NCBI GenBank assembly: GCA_014649575.1
Contig: BMTH01000010.1
Coordinates: 216,361-280,360, forward strand
Direction: 5' to 3'
Length of the DNA stretch: 64,000 nt
Source of the DNA: Streptomyces griseoincarnatus
GTDB lineage: Bacteria; Actinomycetota; Actinomycetes; Streptomycetales; Streptomycetaceae
Shown here piece after piece: positions 34,233-43,247 of the stretch. Position numbers and translations under genes: made by a program. The notes below the pieces were generated by a model. The model searched no databases, had not been told where the DNA came from, and saw only the letters and a list, made by a program, of their open reading frames with translations. Positions within the stretch are counted from its first letter, which is position 1. Every line of letters starts with the position of its first letter.

Positions 34233-35759
34233 GTGACTTCGCCTGCATCGACGGACAGCGTTCCGCCCCAGCTCAGCGCGGGGCCGCGCCCCGCGCCGGG
34301 CCCGGCCGCCGACGAAGGGCTGGCGCGGCGGCTGCGCGCGCTCGCGTGCACCGCGCCGCTGCACGACCTGGACACCCGCAAGGCCAATCTCGCGGGCGAG
34401 TACTCGGTGTACGGCATGGCGGAGATCGCGCTCGCCGCCATCGACCTGGTCACGCTCAACATGGACTTCGACACCGGCGCCGACCACGAACAGATCGTCG
34501 CCCGGCTCCTCCCGCGCGTCGCGGCCCAGGCCCCCGGGCGTCCCGCCGCCGAGCACGAGCGGGTGGCCCGCTGGGTCCTGGAGAACCTGATCAACGTCGG
34601 CAGCGTCGACCGCGGCTTCCGCGCGGTGTACGGCGTCTTCGGCCCGGACGGCACCTACGTCCGCCGCGACTACGACTTCAAGCTGATCGAGGAGGTCCCG
34701 GGCCCCGGCGGCACGGTGTACCTGCGCACCACCGACGAAGCGGTCAACGTCCTGGTCGGCGCCCTCGACACCGACGTCACCAGCGCCCAGATCGCCGCCG
34801 AGGTCAAGCTCGAGGTGCTGATCAGCCGGGGCAGGCTCGCCGACGCCCAGATCGCCGCCGAGCAGGCCCGCTACCGCACGGTGCAGTACTCCGAGACCCT
34901 GCGCCGCGCCCTGGAGGCCACCCGGCGCAACGTCCGCGCGGTGGACTGGCTCGGCGCCGTACCCGACATGATCGCCGAGGCCCTCGACCACGTGGCCGAC
35001 CGCTACCGCCACGAGAACGCCATCCTCACCAACATCCGCAAGGCCCGTGACGAGTCCGAGGACCCCGAGCACAAGCGCCGCGCCGCCGAGCTGGTGGACA
35101 TCGTCAAGGACTGCATCCGGCGCCACACCCAGCTCCAGTCCCGGCTCCTGGAGGCAGGCCCGCTGTTCCGCGCCGAGCAGGACCGGCAGGCCTTCGCCAC
35201 GCCCGCCGCGGCCGCCGGCACCGACCTCTACGGCCAGCTCCTCGCCCCGCTGCTGCCGCTCCCCGTGGAGCGGGCGTCCCGGGTCACCGACGCGTTCTTC
35301 GCCCACGGCACCGGGCTGCGCACGCCCGTCTCCGTCCGGGTCGCCGACCTCGTCGACATCCTGCTGACGCCGCCCGTGGAACGCGAACACCTCGGCGCCG
35401 AGATGCCCGAGCCGGACCTCATCGCCACGCCCGACGACAGCCGCTTCAGCGAGGAGCAACTCGCGGCCGCCACCGAACTGCTCGACCTCCCGGCCGACGC
35501 GCCCCGCCGGCTGTCCGGGCTGCTCGCCGAGGCCCGCCGCAAGGACCCCGAGCTGCCCTACCTGGTGGCCCTGCTGGCCGTCCACGCCGCCAGCCCGCCC
35601 GTCGGCACGGCCTACCGCCAGGGCGAGCGGAAGCTGCTGTTCGCCGTGGACGACGGCGCCGAGCTCGACGACCCGGAGTTCGGCGGCGCCGACCTCATCG
35701 TGGGCACGGCCCTGCTGGACGCGGCGGGCATGGCGGCGGACCGCACGGAGGCGGCATGA
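34233..35759 (+). CDS. Kleisin-like (MukF/JetA-type) helical subunit of an SMC-like complex, putative
   Basis: 508 aa. It is mainly helical, with LVTLNMDFDTGADHEQIVARLLPR near the N-terminus, a winged-helix-like GSVDRGFRAVYGVFGPDGTYV-type segment, and long helices from about 195 to 320 (RLADAQIAAEQARYRTVQYSETLRRALEATRRNVRAVDW). The last motif resembles the coiled neck of MksF/JetA proteins. Assignment rests on size, helicity and position as the first gene before a KITE-like and an SMC-like gene; I do not recognise a named family with certainty. Its stop overlaps the ATG of a 34-codon ORF. Confidence 0.6.
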   Translation: MTSPASTDSVPPQLSAGPRPAPGPAADEGLARRLRALACTAPLHDLDTRKANLAGEYSVYGMAEIALAAIDLVTLNMDFDTGADHEQIVARLLPRVAAQAPGRPAAEHERVARWVLENLINVGSVDRGFRAVYGVFGPDGTYVRRDYDFKLIEEVPGPGGTVYLRTTDEAVNVLVGALDTDVTSAQIAAEVKLEVLISRGRLADAQIAAEQARYRTVQYSETLRRALEATRRNVRAVDWLGAVPDMIAEALDHVADRYRHENAILTNIRKARDESEDPEHKRRAAELVDIVKDCIRRHTQLQSRLLEAGPLFRAEQDRQAFATPAAAAGTDLYGQLLAPLLPLPVERASRVTDAFFAHGTGLRTPVSVRVADLVDILLTPPVEREHLGAEMPEPDLIATPDDSRFSEEQLAAATELLDLPADAPRRLSGLLAEARRKDPELPYLVALLAVHAASPPVGTAYRQGERKLLFAVDDGAELDDPEFGGADLIVGTALLDAAGMAADRTEAA

Positions 35760-35860
35760 CCGCGACACCGGCACCTCGCGCCCGCGCCTCCCGCCTCCGC
35801 AGCCCCCACGGCCGCACCCCACGCACCGACCCCGCCCGCACCGAGGAGCCCCGACCGTGA
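35756..35860 (+). CDS. 34-codon basic ORF linking the first two SMC-operon genes
   Basis: It begins with an ATG that overlaps the previous stop (ATGA) and ends with a TGA that overlaps the GTG of the next gene (GTGA). The product is rich in Arg and Pro (starts MTATPAPRARASRLRSPHGR). Double coupling suggests that ribosomes pass through it to the next gene. Whether the peptide itself has a role is unknown; it may only be a translational bridge. Confidence 0.45.
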   Translation: MTATPAPRARASRLRSPHGRTPRTDPARTEEPRP

Positions 35861-36738
35861 CCGAGCACGCCGACTGGAGCGAGCCGGAGCCCGCGGCGAC
35901 GCCGGCCAGCACCGCCGTCACGCCCGCCGACGCCGCCGACGCGGCCCGGCTCGTCGCCTTCGGCCTCCAGCCCAAGCTCCAGCCCGCCCGTGACCAGGAG
36001 TACGCCGACCTGCTGCGCCGCTACCGCGAGGACCCGCCGTTCGCGCGGCTCGCCGACGCCGTCGCCACCGGTCTCGGGCTGATCGTGCTTGAGGTCTCCC
36101 CGCGCGCCGGCATGGCCGTCACCGCCGCCGAGGACTCCGTGTTCGCCGTCCGCATGGGCGACTACGCCCGCCGCGCCTCCGCCGACGGCGGCGACCGCTT
36201 CCTGCACGGCCTCGCCCACCTCGCCGTCGCCGCCATGGCCTTCCCCCGTCCCGAGGACCTCGCCGACGACGGCTACATCGGACGCGTCACGGTCAACGGC
36301 GTCGACGCCTTCGTCCGCCAGGCCTGCCACCGCCTGGAGGAGCGGGCCGCCGAACAGGGCGAGAACACCGATCCGGCCACCGACGCCCCCGGACTCGAGG
36401 CCGCGTGGCGGATCTGGTCCCGGCGCAGCGCCACCGGCGCCACCAAGGACGCCCGCCGCCTGGCCGGATCCACCACCGGCATCGTCGCCAAGGCCGTCTC
36501 CTTCCTCACCGACTCCGGCTTCCTCCAGCGCACCGGCGACGACAACGGCGGCACCTACCGCACCACCGCCCGCTACCAGCTCCAGGTCCGCGACATGGCC
36601 GGCAGCGCCGCCATGGCCGAACTGCTCGAACTCGGCGTCGTCCCCGTCACCGACGGCACCCCCACCCTGCTGCCTCCCGAGGACGGCGACGACCTCGACC
36701 TGGTGGCCGACGCCGGCCTGCCCTTCCACTCCGCCTGA
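35857..36738 (+). CDS. KITE-like (MukE/JetB-type) subunit of an SMC-like complex, putative
   Basis: 293 aa from a GTG with GAGGAG at 35842-35847. The middle is helical (EYADLLRRYREDPPFARLADAVA; GDRFLHGLAHLAVAAMAF) and the C-terminal third is a winged helix: DARRLAGSTTGIVAKAVSFLTDSGFLQ with wing DDNGGTYRTTARYQLQVRDM. MukE/MksE/JetB subunits are small winged-helix proteins encoded just before the SMC gene, as here. The assignment is by fold pattern and gene order, not by a recognised family signature. Confidence 0.6.
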   Translation: MTEHADWSEPEPAATPASTAVTPADAADAARLVAFGLQPKLQPARDQEYADLLRRYREDPPFARLADAVATGLGLIVLEVSPRAGMAVTAAEDSVFAVRMGDYARRASADGGDRFLHGLAHLAVAAMAFPRPEDLADDGYIGRVTVNGVDAFVRQACHRLEERAAEQGENTDPATDAPGLEAAWRIWSRRSATGATKDARRLAGSTTGIVAKAVSFLTDSGFLQRTGDDNGGTYRTTARYQLQVRDMAGSAAMAELLELGVVPVTDGTPTLLPPEDGDDLDLVADAGLPFHSA

Positions 36739-36771
36739 CCCCCACCCCACGAAGCCTCACGAGAGTCCGCC

Positions 36772-39700
36772 ATGTACGAGCTGTCCCGGGTCCGCCTCTA
36801 CTCCATCGGACCGGCCGGCGCACGCTACGCCGACACCGTGCTCGACCTGCGCGGCGTCGGCGCCACCGTGCCCGACCCGGCGCCGACGCAGGCGGAGTTC
36901 TTCGCGGACGAGCCCGTCGGCCCGCCCCGCCGCCCCGCGCCCGCCGGCGTGCTCTTCCTGGAGAACGGCGGCGGCAAGTCCGTCCTGCTGAAGCTGATCT
37001 TCTCCGTGATGCTCCCGGGCCACCGCAACACCCTCGGCGGCGCCAGCTCCGGTGTGCTGCGCAAGTTCCTCCTCGCCGACGACTGCGGCCATGTGGCACT
37101 CGAATGGCAGCATGTGCAGACCGGCGAGTGCGTCGTCGTCGGCAAGGTCAGCGAGTGGCGCGGGCGCCAGGTCTCAGGCGACCCGCGGAAGTTCGCCGAG
37201 GCCTGGTACTCCTTCCGCCCGGGGCCGGGGCTCAGCCTGGACAACCTCCCCGTCGCCGAGGCCACCACCGTGCGCCCGCCGGTCGAGGGCCAGTCCGGCG
37301 CGCGCGGCCGGCGCCGCACCATGAAGGGCTTCCGTGACGCCCTCACCGAGGCGGGCAAGACCTACCCGCACCTGGAGGTGCACTGGGAGGAGATCCACGA
37401 GCGCTGGACCGAGCACCTCGGCGACCTCGGGCTCGACCCCGAACTCTTCCGCTACCAGCGGGAGATGAACGCCGACGAGGGTGAGGCGGCCGGTCTCTTC
37501 GCGGTGAAGAAGGACTCCGACTTCACCGACCTGCTGCTGCGCGCCGTCACCGACACCCGCGACACCGACGGCCTCGCCGACCTGGTCAGCGGCTTCGGCA
37601 GCAAGCTCGGCCGGCGCGCCGAACTCATCGCCGAACGCGACTTCACCGCCGGGTCGGTGGACCTGCTCGGCCGGATCGTCGAGGCCACCGACACCCGCAC
37701 CCGCGCCCGGGAGATCCACGCCTCCGCCGAACGCCGCACCCGTACCCTCGCCCGCCGGCTCTCCGCGCGCGGCGCCCAGGAGCGCGAGCGCGCGGTCGAC
37801 CTCGCCCACCGCGTCACCGCCGCCGCCCACGCCGTCACCCGGGCCGAGTCCGCCCGCGCGCACAGTGCGTCCGTCTCTGCCGAACTCGCCTACCGGCACG
37901 CCTCGCTGGCGCTCGCCGCCGCCGAGAAGTCGGCCGCCGCCCAGAAGCGCGAACTGGCCGACGCGCGCACCCTGCACTCCGCCTGGCAGGCCGCCGAGTC
38001 CGTGCTGCGGCACCGCGCCGCCGCCGACCGGGTGGCCAGGGTGTCCGCCGCGATCCAGGAGGCCGAGCGGGACGCCGCCCCGGCCCTCGCCGCCCGCGCC
38101 AAGGCCGCCGTCGACCTGGTCCGCGCCCTGCACGCCGCCGCGCGGAACGCCGAGAACCTCGCCAACGAGGAGGAGGAGCGGTCCGCCGCCCTCCAGGAGG
38201 CCGGCGACGGCGCCTACCGCGACTCCACCGCCGCCGCCACCGAGGCACAGCGCGCCCGCAGCGAGATCGGCCACCTGCGCCAGCGGCTCGCCGAGGTCGA
38301 GCAGGAGACCGCCGAGGCCGTCCGCGCCGGCTGGCTCGACGACAGCGCCCCCGACGCCGACCCGGCCCGCGCCGCCCTCGCGGCCAGCGACGCCGAGAAG
38401 ACCACCGTCGCCGCCTGGGACACCGCCCGCGAGACCGCCCGACGGGCCACCGAACACGCCCGCGAGGCGGCCGCCGCCGAGAGCCGCGCCGAGCTCACCG
38501 CCGCCCGCGCCGCCGACGCGGCCACCGCCGCCGAGCGCGCCCACGAGGGCGAGCGCCGCACCGCCGAGGGCCTCGCCGCCGAGCAGCGGTTCGCTGAGCT
38601 GCTCAGCCTGCCCGGCGTCTCCGGCAAGCGCCGGACCGCCGTACCCGGCCAGCGCACGGACTCCGACGGCGGGGCCGACGGCCCGCGCGAGGGCGGGCTG
38701 ACCGCGGACGAACTCGACCGGTTCGCGGACGAGTTGCGCGAGCTGCTCGACGACGCCGTGTCCTCCGCCGAGCGCCAGCTGTTCGAGCTGCGCACCGCCG
38801 CCGCGGACGACGCCCGCATCCTCGGCGCCCTCGGCGACGGCGGACTGCTGCCGCCGGGCCCGGACGTGCTGGCCACCGTCGAGTTCCTCGGCGAGCACGG
38901 CATCCCCGCCCTCCCCGGGTGGCGCTACCTCGCCCAGGCCGTCGACCCCGCCGACCACGCGCGCGTGCTGGCCGCCCGCCCCGAGCTGGTCGACGGTGTC
39001 GTCATCACCGACCCCGACTCCCACGTCCGCGCCCGTGAGGCGCTGAGCGACGCCGCCCTGCTGCCCCGGTCCGCAGTCGCCGTCGGCACGGCCGCCGCGC
39101 TGCTCGCGCCCACGCCCGCGTCCGGCTCCGGCGACGTCTTCCTCGTACCGCCGAACCCGGCCATGCACGACGAGCACGCCGCCGACGAGGAGCGGCAGGC
39201 GCTGCGCGCCCGCGCCGCCGAGCGGGACGAGGAGATCCGCGCCCTCGCCGCCCGGCTCGGCAAGGACCGCGAACTCGCCGCTCGGCTCGCCTCCTGGCGC
39301 ACCGGCTGCCCCGCCGGACGCCTCGCCGAACTGGCCGCGGCGGCCGAGCAGGCACGGGCGTTCGCCGAGGAGGCCGAGGCCGAGCTGGCCGAGGCGCGCA
39401 GCCTGCGGGCGGAGGCCGAGGAAGCGGCCGCCGAGGCGGTCCGGGTCCGGGACGAACGGCAGGAGGCCGCCCAGAGAGCCCGGCGCGCAGCCGACGCCCT
39501 CGCCGGACTCGCCTTCCGGCTGCGGGAACGCGCCGGCTGGCAGGCCAAGCTGCGCGAACTGGCCGACGACGCGGCCGAGGCGGAGGCCCGCGCCCAGTCC
39601 TGCCTGGAACGCGCCCGCGCCGCCGACGAGGACCGGCGCGCCGCCCAGCGCGCCGCCGACGACGCCCGGCGCACCGCCCGCACCCTGCGCGCCGAGCGCT

Positions 39701-41397
39701 CCGAGATCGCCGGCGCCCCCGACGACGTGCCCGAGGACGGCGACGGCGCCCCGCAGGCGTCCCTGCCCGCCCTGCGGGAGGCCTACCGCGCCGCGTCCCA
39801 GGTGTACGAGAAGGTCGGCGTCGGCGCCGACCTGCGTGCCGAGCAGGCCCGCGCGGAGAGCGACGAGAGCGCCGCCCGCGCCGAGCTGGACCGGCTCAGC
39901 AACAAGGTCCGCACCCGCGCCGAGCAGCTGCTCCAGTCGCCCGACGGCTCCGACGGACCCAGCCGGCAGGCGGCCGCCGCCCGCGCCGAGGAGCTGGTGC
40001 AGCTCCTGGAGACGCGTATGTCCGGCGCGAGCGAGCGGCTCGGCCGCCTCCGCGGCGAGGCCGAGCGCCTCGCCCCCGCCGACGGCGGGGCGCACACGGA
40101 GCTTCCCGAGGAGCTGGTCCCGCGCGACGCCGAGCACGCCCAGGCTCTCCTGCGCACGGCCACCGGCGAACTCGCCACCCGCGAGGAGGAGTTGAGTCAG
40201 GCCCGGGAGGCGCACGCCGAGCTGCTCGCCGCCCACCGGGCCGCCGAGGACGCGGCCGGAGGCTTCGACGAGATCGCCGCGATGCTCCGCGACCTGCTGC
40301 GCGAGCACGCCGCCGAGGAGGAGCAGGAGCGGCCCGGGGCGTACCCCGGCGACCTGGACGACGCACGGCGGTCCGCCGCCGAGGCGCGCCGCTCGCTGCG
40401 CGGCTGCGCCGCCGACCTGTCCGCCGCCGAGGCCGCCGTGCGCGAGGCGAGCGACGTGCTGGTGCGGCACGCCAACTCCACCCGCTACGAGCAGGTTCGC
40501 ACGCCCGCCCGCCAGCAGATCCGCGAACTGCCCGCCTCCGCGCTGCCGGAGCACGCCAAGAAGTGGGCCGACGCCTTCGCCCCCCGGCTGCGGGTGCTCA
40601 CCGACGAGCTGGAGCAGCTGGAGCGCAACCGCGACTCGATCGTGGACCGGCTGCGCGGTCTGGTCGAGTCCGCCCTCGCCACCCTGCGCTCCGCCCAGCG
40701 GCTGTCCCGGCTCCCCGAAGGGCTGGGGGAGTGGTCGGGACAGGAGTTCCTGCGCATCCGCTTCGAGGAGCCCGACCAGGCCACGCTTACCGAGCGCCTC
40801 GGCGAGGTCGTCGACGAGGCCACCCGCGCGGCCGTCAAGAAGAACTCCGACCTGCGGCGCGACGGCATGTCCCTGCTGCTGCGCGGCGTCGCGGCCGCAC
40901 TGCGGCCCAAGGGCGTGGCGGTCGAGATCCTCAAGCCCGACGCGGTACTGCGCGCCGAGCGGGTGCCGGTCGGGCAGATGGGCGACGTGTTCTCCGGCGG
41001 CCAGCTGCTCACCGCGGCCATCGCCCTGTACTGCACGATGGCGGCGCTGCGCTCCAACGACCGGGGGCGCGACAAGCAACGGCACGCCGGCACGCTGTTC
41101 CTCGACAACCCCATCGGACGGGCGAACGCGACTTATCTGCTGGAGCTCCAGCGGGCGGTCGCCGACGCGCTCGGCGTCCAGCTGCTGTACACCACGGGAC
41201 TGTTCGACACCACGGCCCTGGCGGAATTCCCGCTGGTCATCCGGCTCCGTAACGACGCCGACCTGCGGGCCGGCCTGAAGTACATCAGCGTGGAGGAGCA
41301 CCTCCGCCCGGGCCTGCCCCAGCCGGACCCGGGCCAGGAAACGCACAGCGAGATCACGGCGACACGGATGTTCAAGCGACCCGCGGCGACGGCCTGA
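36772..41397 (+). CDS. SMC/MukB-like coiled-coil ATPase
   Basis: 1541 aa. The N-terminal head holds Walker A ENGGGKS (residues 64-70). Long Ala/Glu/Arg-rich coiled coils (about 300-640 and 800-1250) flank a globular, hinge-like part (about 684-798, GDGGLLPPGPDVLATVEFL, GIPALPGWRYLAQAVDP). The C-terminal head has the ABC signature FSGGQ (1407-1411) and Walker B GTLFLDNP (Asp1445), where Asn follows Asp in place of the usual Glu, and a switch-like LYTTGLFDTTALAEFP. Head-coil-hinge-coil-head in one chain is the SMC/MukB/JetC layout. Probable roles are DNA loop extrusion, plasmid exclusion or chromosome organisation. Confidence 0.82.
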   Translation: MYELSRVRLYSIGPAGARYADTVLDLRGVGATVPDPAPTQAEFFADEPVGPPRRPAPAGVLFLENGGGKSVLLKLIFSVMLPGHRNTLGGASSGVLRKFLLADDCGHVALEWQHVQTGECVVVGKVSEWRGRQVSGDPRKFAEAWYSFRPGPGLSLDNLPVAEATTVRPPVEGQSGARGRRRTMKGFRDALTEAGKTYPHLEVHWEEIHERWTEHLGDLGLDPELFRYQREMNADEGEAAGLFAVKKDSDFTDLLLRAVTDTRDTDGLADLVSGFGSKLGRRAELIAERDFTAGSVDLLGRIVEATDTRTRAREIHASAERRTRTLARRLSARGAQERERAVDLAHRVTAAAHAVTRAESARAHSASVSAELAYRHASLALAAAEKSAAAQKRELADARTLHSAWQAAESVLRHRAAADRVARVSAAIQEAERDAAPALAARAKAAVDLVRALHAAARNAENLANEEEERSAALQEAGDGAYRDSTAAATEAQRARSEIGHLRQRLAEVEQETAEAVRAGWLDDSAPDADPARAALAASDAEKTTVAAWDTARETARRATEHAREAAAAESRAELTAARAADAATAAERAHEGERRTAEGLAAEQRFAELLSLPGVSGKRRTAVPGQRTDSDGGADGPREGGLTADELDRFADELRELLDDAVSSAERQLFELRTAAADDARILGALGDGGLLPPGPDVLATVEFLGEHGIPALPGWRYLAQAVDPADHARVLAARPELVDGVVITDPDSHVRAREALSDAALLPRSAVAVGTAAALLAPTPASGSGDVFLVPPNPAMHDEHAADEERQALRARAAERDEEIRALAARLGKDRELAARLASWRTGCPAGRLAELAAAAEQARAFAEEAEAELAEARSLRAEAEEAAAEAVRVRDERQEAAQRARRAADALAGLAFRLRERAGWQAKLRELADDAAEAEARAQSCLERARAADEDRRAAQRAADDARRTARTLRAERSEIAGAPDDVPEDGDGAPQASLPALREAYRAASQVYEKVGVGADLRAEQARAESDESAARAELDRLSNKVRTRAEQLLQSPDGSDGPSRQAAAARAEELVQLLETRMSGASERLGRLRGEAERLAPADGGAHTELPEELVPRDAEHAQALLRTATGELATREEELSQAREAHAELLAAHRAAEDAAGGFDEIAAMLRDLLREHAAEEEQERPGAYPGDLDDARRSAAEARRSLRGCAADLSAAEAAVREASDVLVRHANSTRYEQVRTPARQQIRELPASALPEHAKKWADAFAPRLRVLTDELEQLERNRDSIVDRLRGLVESALATLRSAQRLSRLPEGLGEWSGQEFLRIRFEEPDQATLTERLGEVVDEATRAAVKKNSDLRRDGMSLLLRGVAAALRPKGVAVEILKPDAVLRAERVPVGQMGDVFSGGQLLTAAIALYCTMAALRSNDRGRDKQRHAGTLFLDNPIGRANATYLLELQRAVADALGVQLLYTTGLFDTTALAEFPLVIRLRNDADLRAGLKYISVEEHLRPGLPQPDPGQETHSEITATRMFKRPAATA

Positions 41398-41409
41398 GGA
41401 TGGCGTGGA

Positions 41410-41439
41410 ACGCCCGGCGGCGCCTTGCCCGCCGGGCGT
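41410..41439 (+). terminator. Hairpin terminator of the SMC-like operon
   Basis: ACGCCCGGCGG (41410-41420) pairs perfectly with CCGCCGGGCGT (41429-41439), loop of 8, 13 bases after the stop. Confidence 0.85.
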
Positions 41440-41819
41440 CCCGGCCACGGGGACGGACGCGCCACGCCCGCCCCGCGAAGGGAGCCGCGCCTCGAAGTCG
41501 AGGGCAGGCGCCGGAACCTGTGATCGTCCCGCGCGCGGTCGCGCGGGCGGCGCTGTGCGTGAGGCGGGCCCTGGCCCGCTGAGGCGTACCCGGCCCCGCC
41601 GGTTGCCGACCGGCCGTCGGCCTCGACGTCACGGCCCGGGACTCCGTCCCGACGCCCGTCGTTCGGCTCGCGGACTCCCCGCCCACGCCGGCGGGACTCG
41701 GTCCCGACGCCCCGTCGTCCGGCTCGGGGACGCCGTCACCCAGGCCGGTTCGCCCGGTCTGCCCTCCACGGGTGCCGGCCGCACGGGCTGCCCTCGTCGC
41801 CCGCGCCGCAGGCCCCCGC
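41440..41819. other. Gene-free region with imperfect repeats
   Basis: No convincing gene is found. An inverted repeat CCCGCGCG/CGCGCGGG lies near 41529-41548. A segment of about 42 bases (GGGACTCCGTCCCGACGCCC...) at about 41638 recurs with changes at about 41695 (GGGACTCGGTCCCGACGCCC...), a spacing near 57 bases. The origin is unclear. Confidence 0.5.
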
Positions 41820-42614
41820 CTAGGACCCGTACCCCATCCTCCGCGACAGCTCGTCCGCCGCTGCGGCAGTCCTGGCCCCCAGCACGGGGACCTGGTCCGG
41901 GGTCATCCGGAACACCGGGCCCGAGACGCTGATCGCGGCGATCACCGCGCCGTCGTGCGCGCGGACCGGGGCCGCGACGGCGACAAGGCCCAGTTCCAGC
42001 TCCTCGCGCGTCGCCGCGTACCCCTGCTCGGGCACCCGCGCCAGCTCGGAACGCAGCACGGACGCGTCCGTGACGGTGTGTTCGGTGAACCGGCGCAGCG
42101 GGCGGGCCAGTTGCTCCTCGCGGCGCCCGGGCGTCATATGGGCGAGAAACACCTTGCCGCTGGAAGTCGCGTGCAGCGCCGTGCGCCGGCCCAGCCAGTC
42201 CTGTGCCGTCACCGCGGCCGTGCCGCGCGCCTGCATGATGTTGACGGCCGCGTCCTCGTCCAGTACCGCGGCGTTGACCGTCTCGCCCAGCCCGTCGGCG
42301 AGGTCCCGGCAGACGGGGACGGCCTCCTGCGAGACGTCCAGCCGCACGGCCGCCGCGCCCGCGAGGCGCAGCACACCGGCGCCGAGGTGGTACTTGCCGC
42401 GATCGCCGGCCTGCCCGACCAGGCCGCGGTTCTCCAGGACGCCCAGCAGCCGGAAGGCGGTGGAGCGGTGCACGCCCATCTCGTCGGCGATCTCCGTGAC
42501 GCCCGCCTCGCCGCGCCGGGCGAGGATCTCCAGCACCGTCACCGCCCGGTCCACGGACTGCACGGCGCCGCTCGCGCTCTTCCCCTGCTCCTCGCGGCGT
42601 CCCGCACGGGTCAT
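41820..42614 (-). CDS. IclR-family transcriptional regulator
   Basis: 264 aa. The N-terminal winged helix is AVQSVDRAVTVLEILARRGEAGVTEIADEMGVHRSTAFRLLGVLE (about 17-61); the C-terminal IclR effector domain contains GKVFLAHM, GYAATREELELGLVAVAAPV and AAISVSGPVFRM. IclR regulators of this type control carbon-source genes. Glycerol genes in Streptomyces are known to be controlled by an IclR-type GylR, but this gene is 10 kb from glpFK and its target cannot be decided from position. Confidence 0.9.
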   Translation of the reverse strand: MTRAGRREEQGKSASGAVQSVDRAVTVLEILARRGEAGVTEIADEMGVHRSTAFRLLGVLENRGLVGQAGDRGKYHLGAGVLRLAGAAAVRLDVSQEAVPVCRDLADGLGETVNAAVLDEDAAVNIMQARGTAAVTAQDWLGRRTALHATSSGKVFLAHMTPGRREEQLARPLRRFTEHTVTDASVLRSELARVPEQGYAATREELELGLVAVAAPVRAHDGAVIAAISVSGPVFRMTPDQVPVLGARTAAAADELSRRMGYGS

Positions 42615-42701
42615 GGCCGGCCCTCATTCATCCGTACACCCGGTGCACCGCGCCCGCCGGGCCGTGCGTCGTACGGGACGCCACCCTACCGACGGCGGGT
42701 G

Positions 42702-43247
42702 TTACGGGTGCGACAGCTGTCCGGCGCCGCCCCGCCGGCGTATGCGGGCCCGCTCGCGTCCGGCGGCGCGCTGCGCCCGGCGAGCCTGGCGCCGCTCCCG
42801 GCGCAGTGCCCGGGCCGTGCTGCTGGGCGTGGACACCACGCCGTGCCGCTGGTTCCACACCTGGCGGGTCACCCATACGTCGAGCACCGCCCAGGTGGCC
42901 GCGATCGTGCTGACGACGCTGCTGATGACCATCGGGAAGGCGAGCCAGGACCCGGCCAGCGTGCACAGCAGGGCCACCATGGCCTGGATCAGCGTCACCG
43001 CGATGATCAGCACCGCCCGCACCGCGGCCGTCCGTACCGGGTCGGGCAGCCTGCGCCGCCTGGCCGGCTCCTCCACCCACAGCGGCCGGTACGCCGCCCG
43101 GGCCTCGGCCGCCTCCCGGGCGGGTCCGCCGTCCGCCCGCCGCCCGGCCGCGTCCGACGTGCGCGTGGCCGGCGCGGCCTGCTGCCGCGTCGCCTCCCGC
43201 GCCGCCGTGCCGTCGCCGGCCGTCTCACGCCGTTCCGCCGTGCCCAT
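42702..43247 (-). CDS. Conserved small membrane protein of unknown function
   Basis: 181 aa. A charged N-terminal 70 residues is followed by two membrane segments (VRAVLIIAVTLIQAMVALLCTLAG and AFPMVISSVVSTIAATWAVLDV, about 83-130) and a very basic C-terminus (RALRRERRQARRAQRAAGRE). The start is uncertain: ATG at 43247, GTG at 43250 and GTG at 43259 are in frame. No family was recognised. Confidence 0.65.
   Translation of the reverse strand: MGTAERRETAGDGTAAREATRQQAAPATRTSDAAGRRADGGPAREAAEARAAYRPLWVEEPARRRRLPDPVRTAAVRAVLIIAVTLIQAMVALLCTLAGSWLAFPMVISSVVSTIAATWAVLDVWVTRQVWNQRHGVVSTPSSTARALRRERRQARRAQRAAGRERARIRRRGGAGQLSHP

Noticed and set aside
34233..41397. Complete Wadjet (JetABCD) defence system
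   Set aside because: No JetD-like toprim nuclease is found in the operon or anywhere in the window, so only a JetABC/MksFEB-like set can be claimed.
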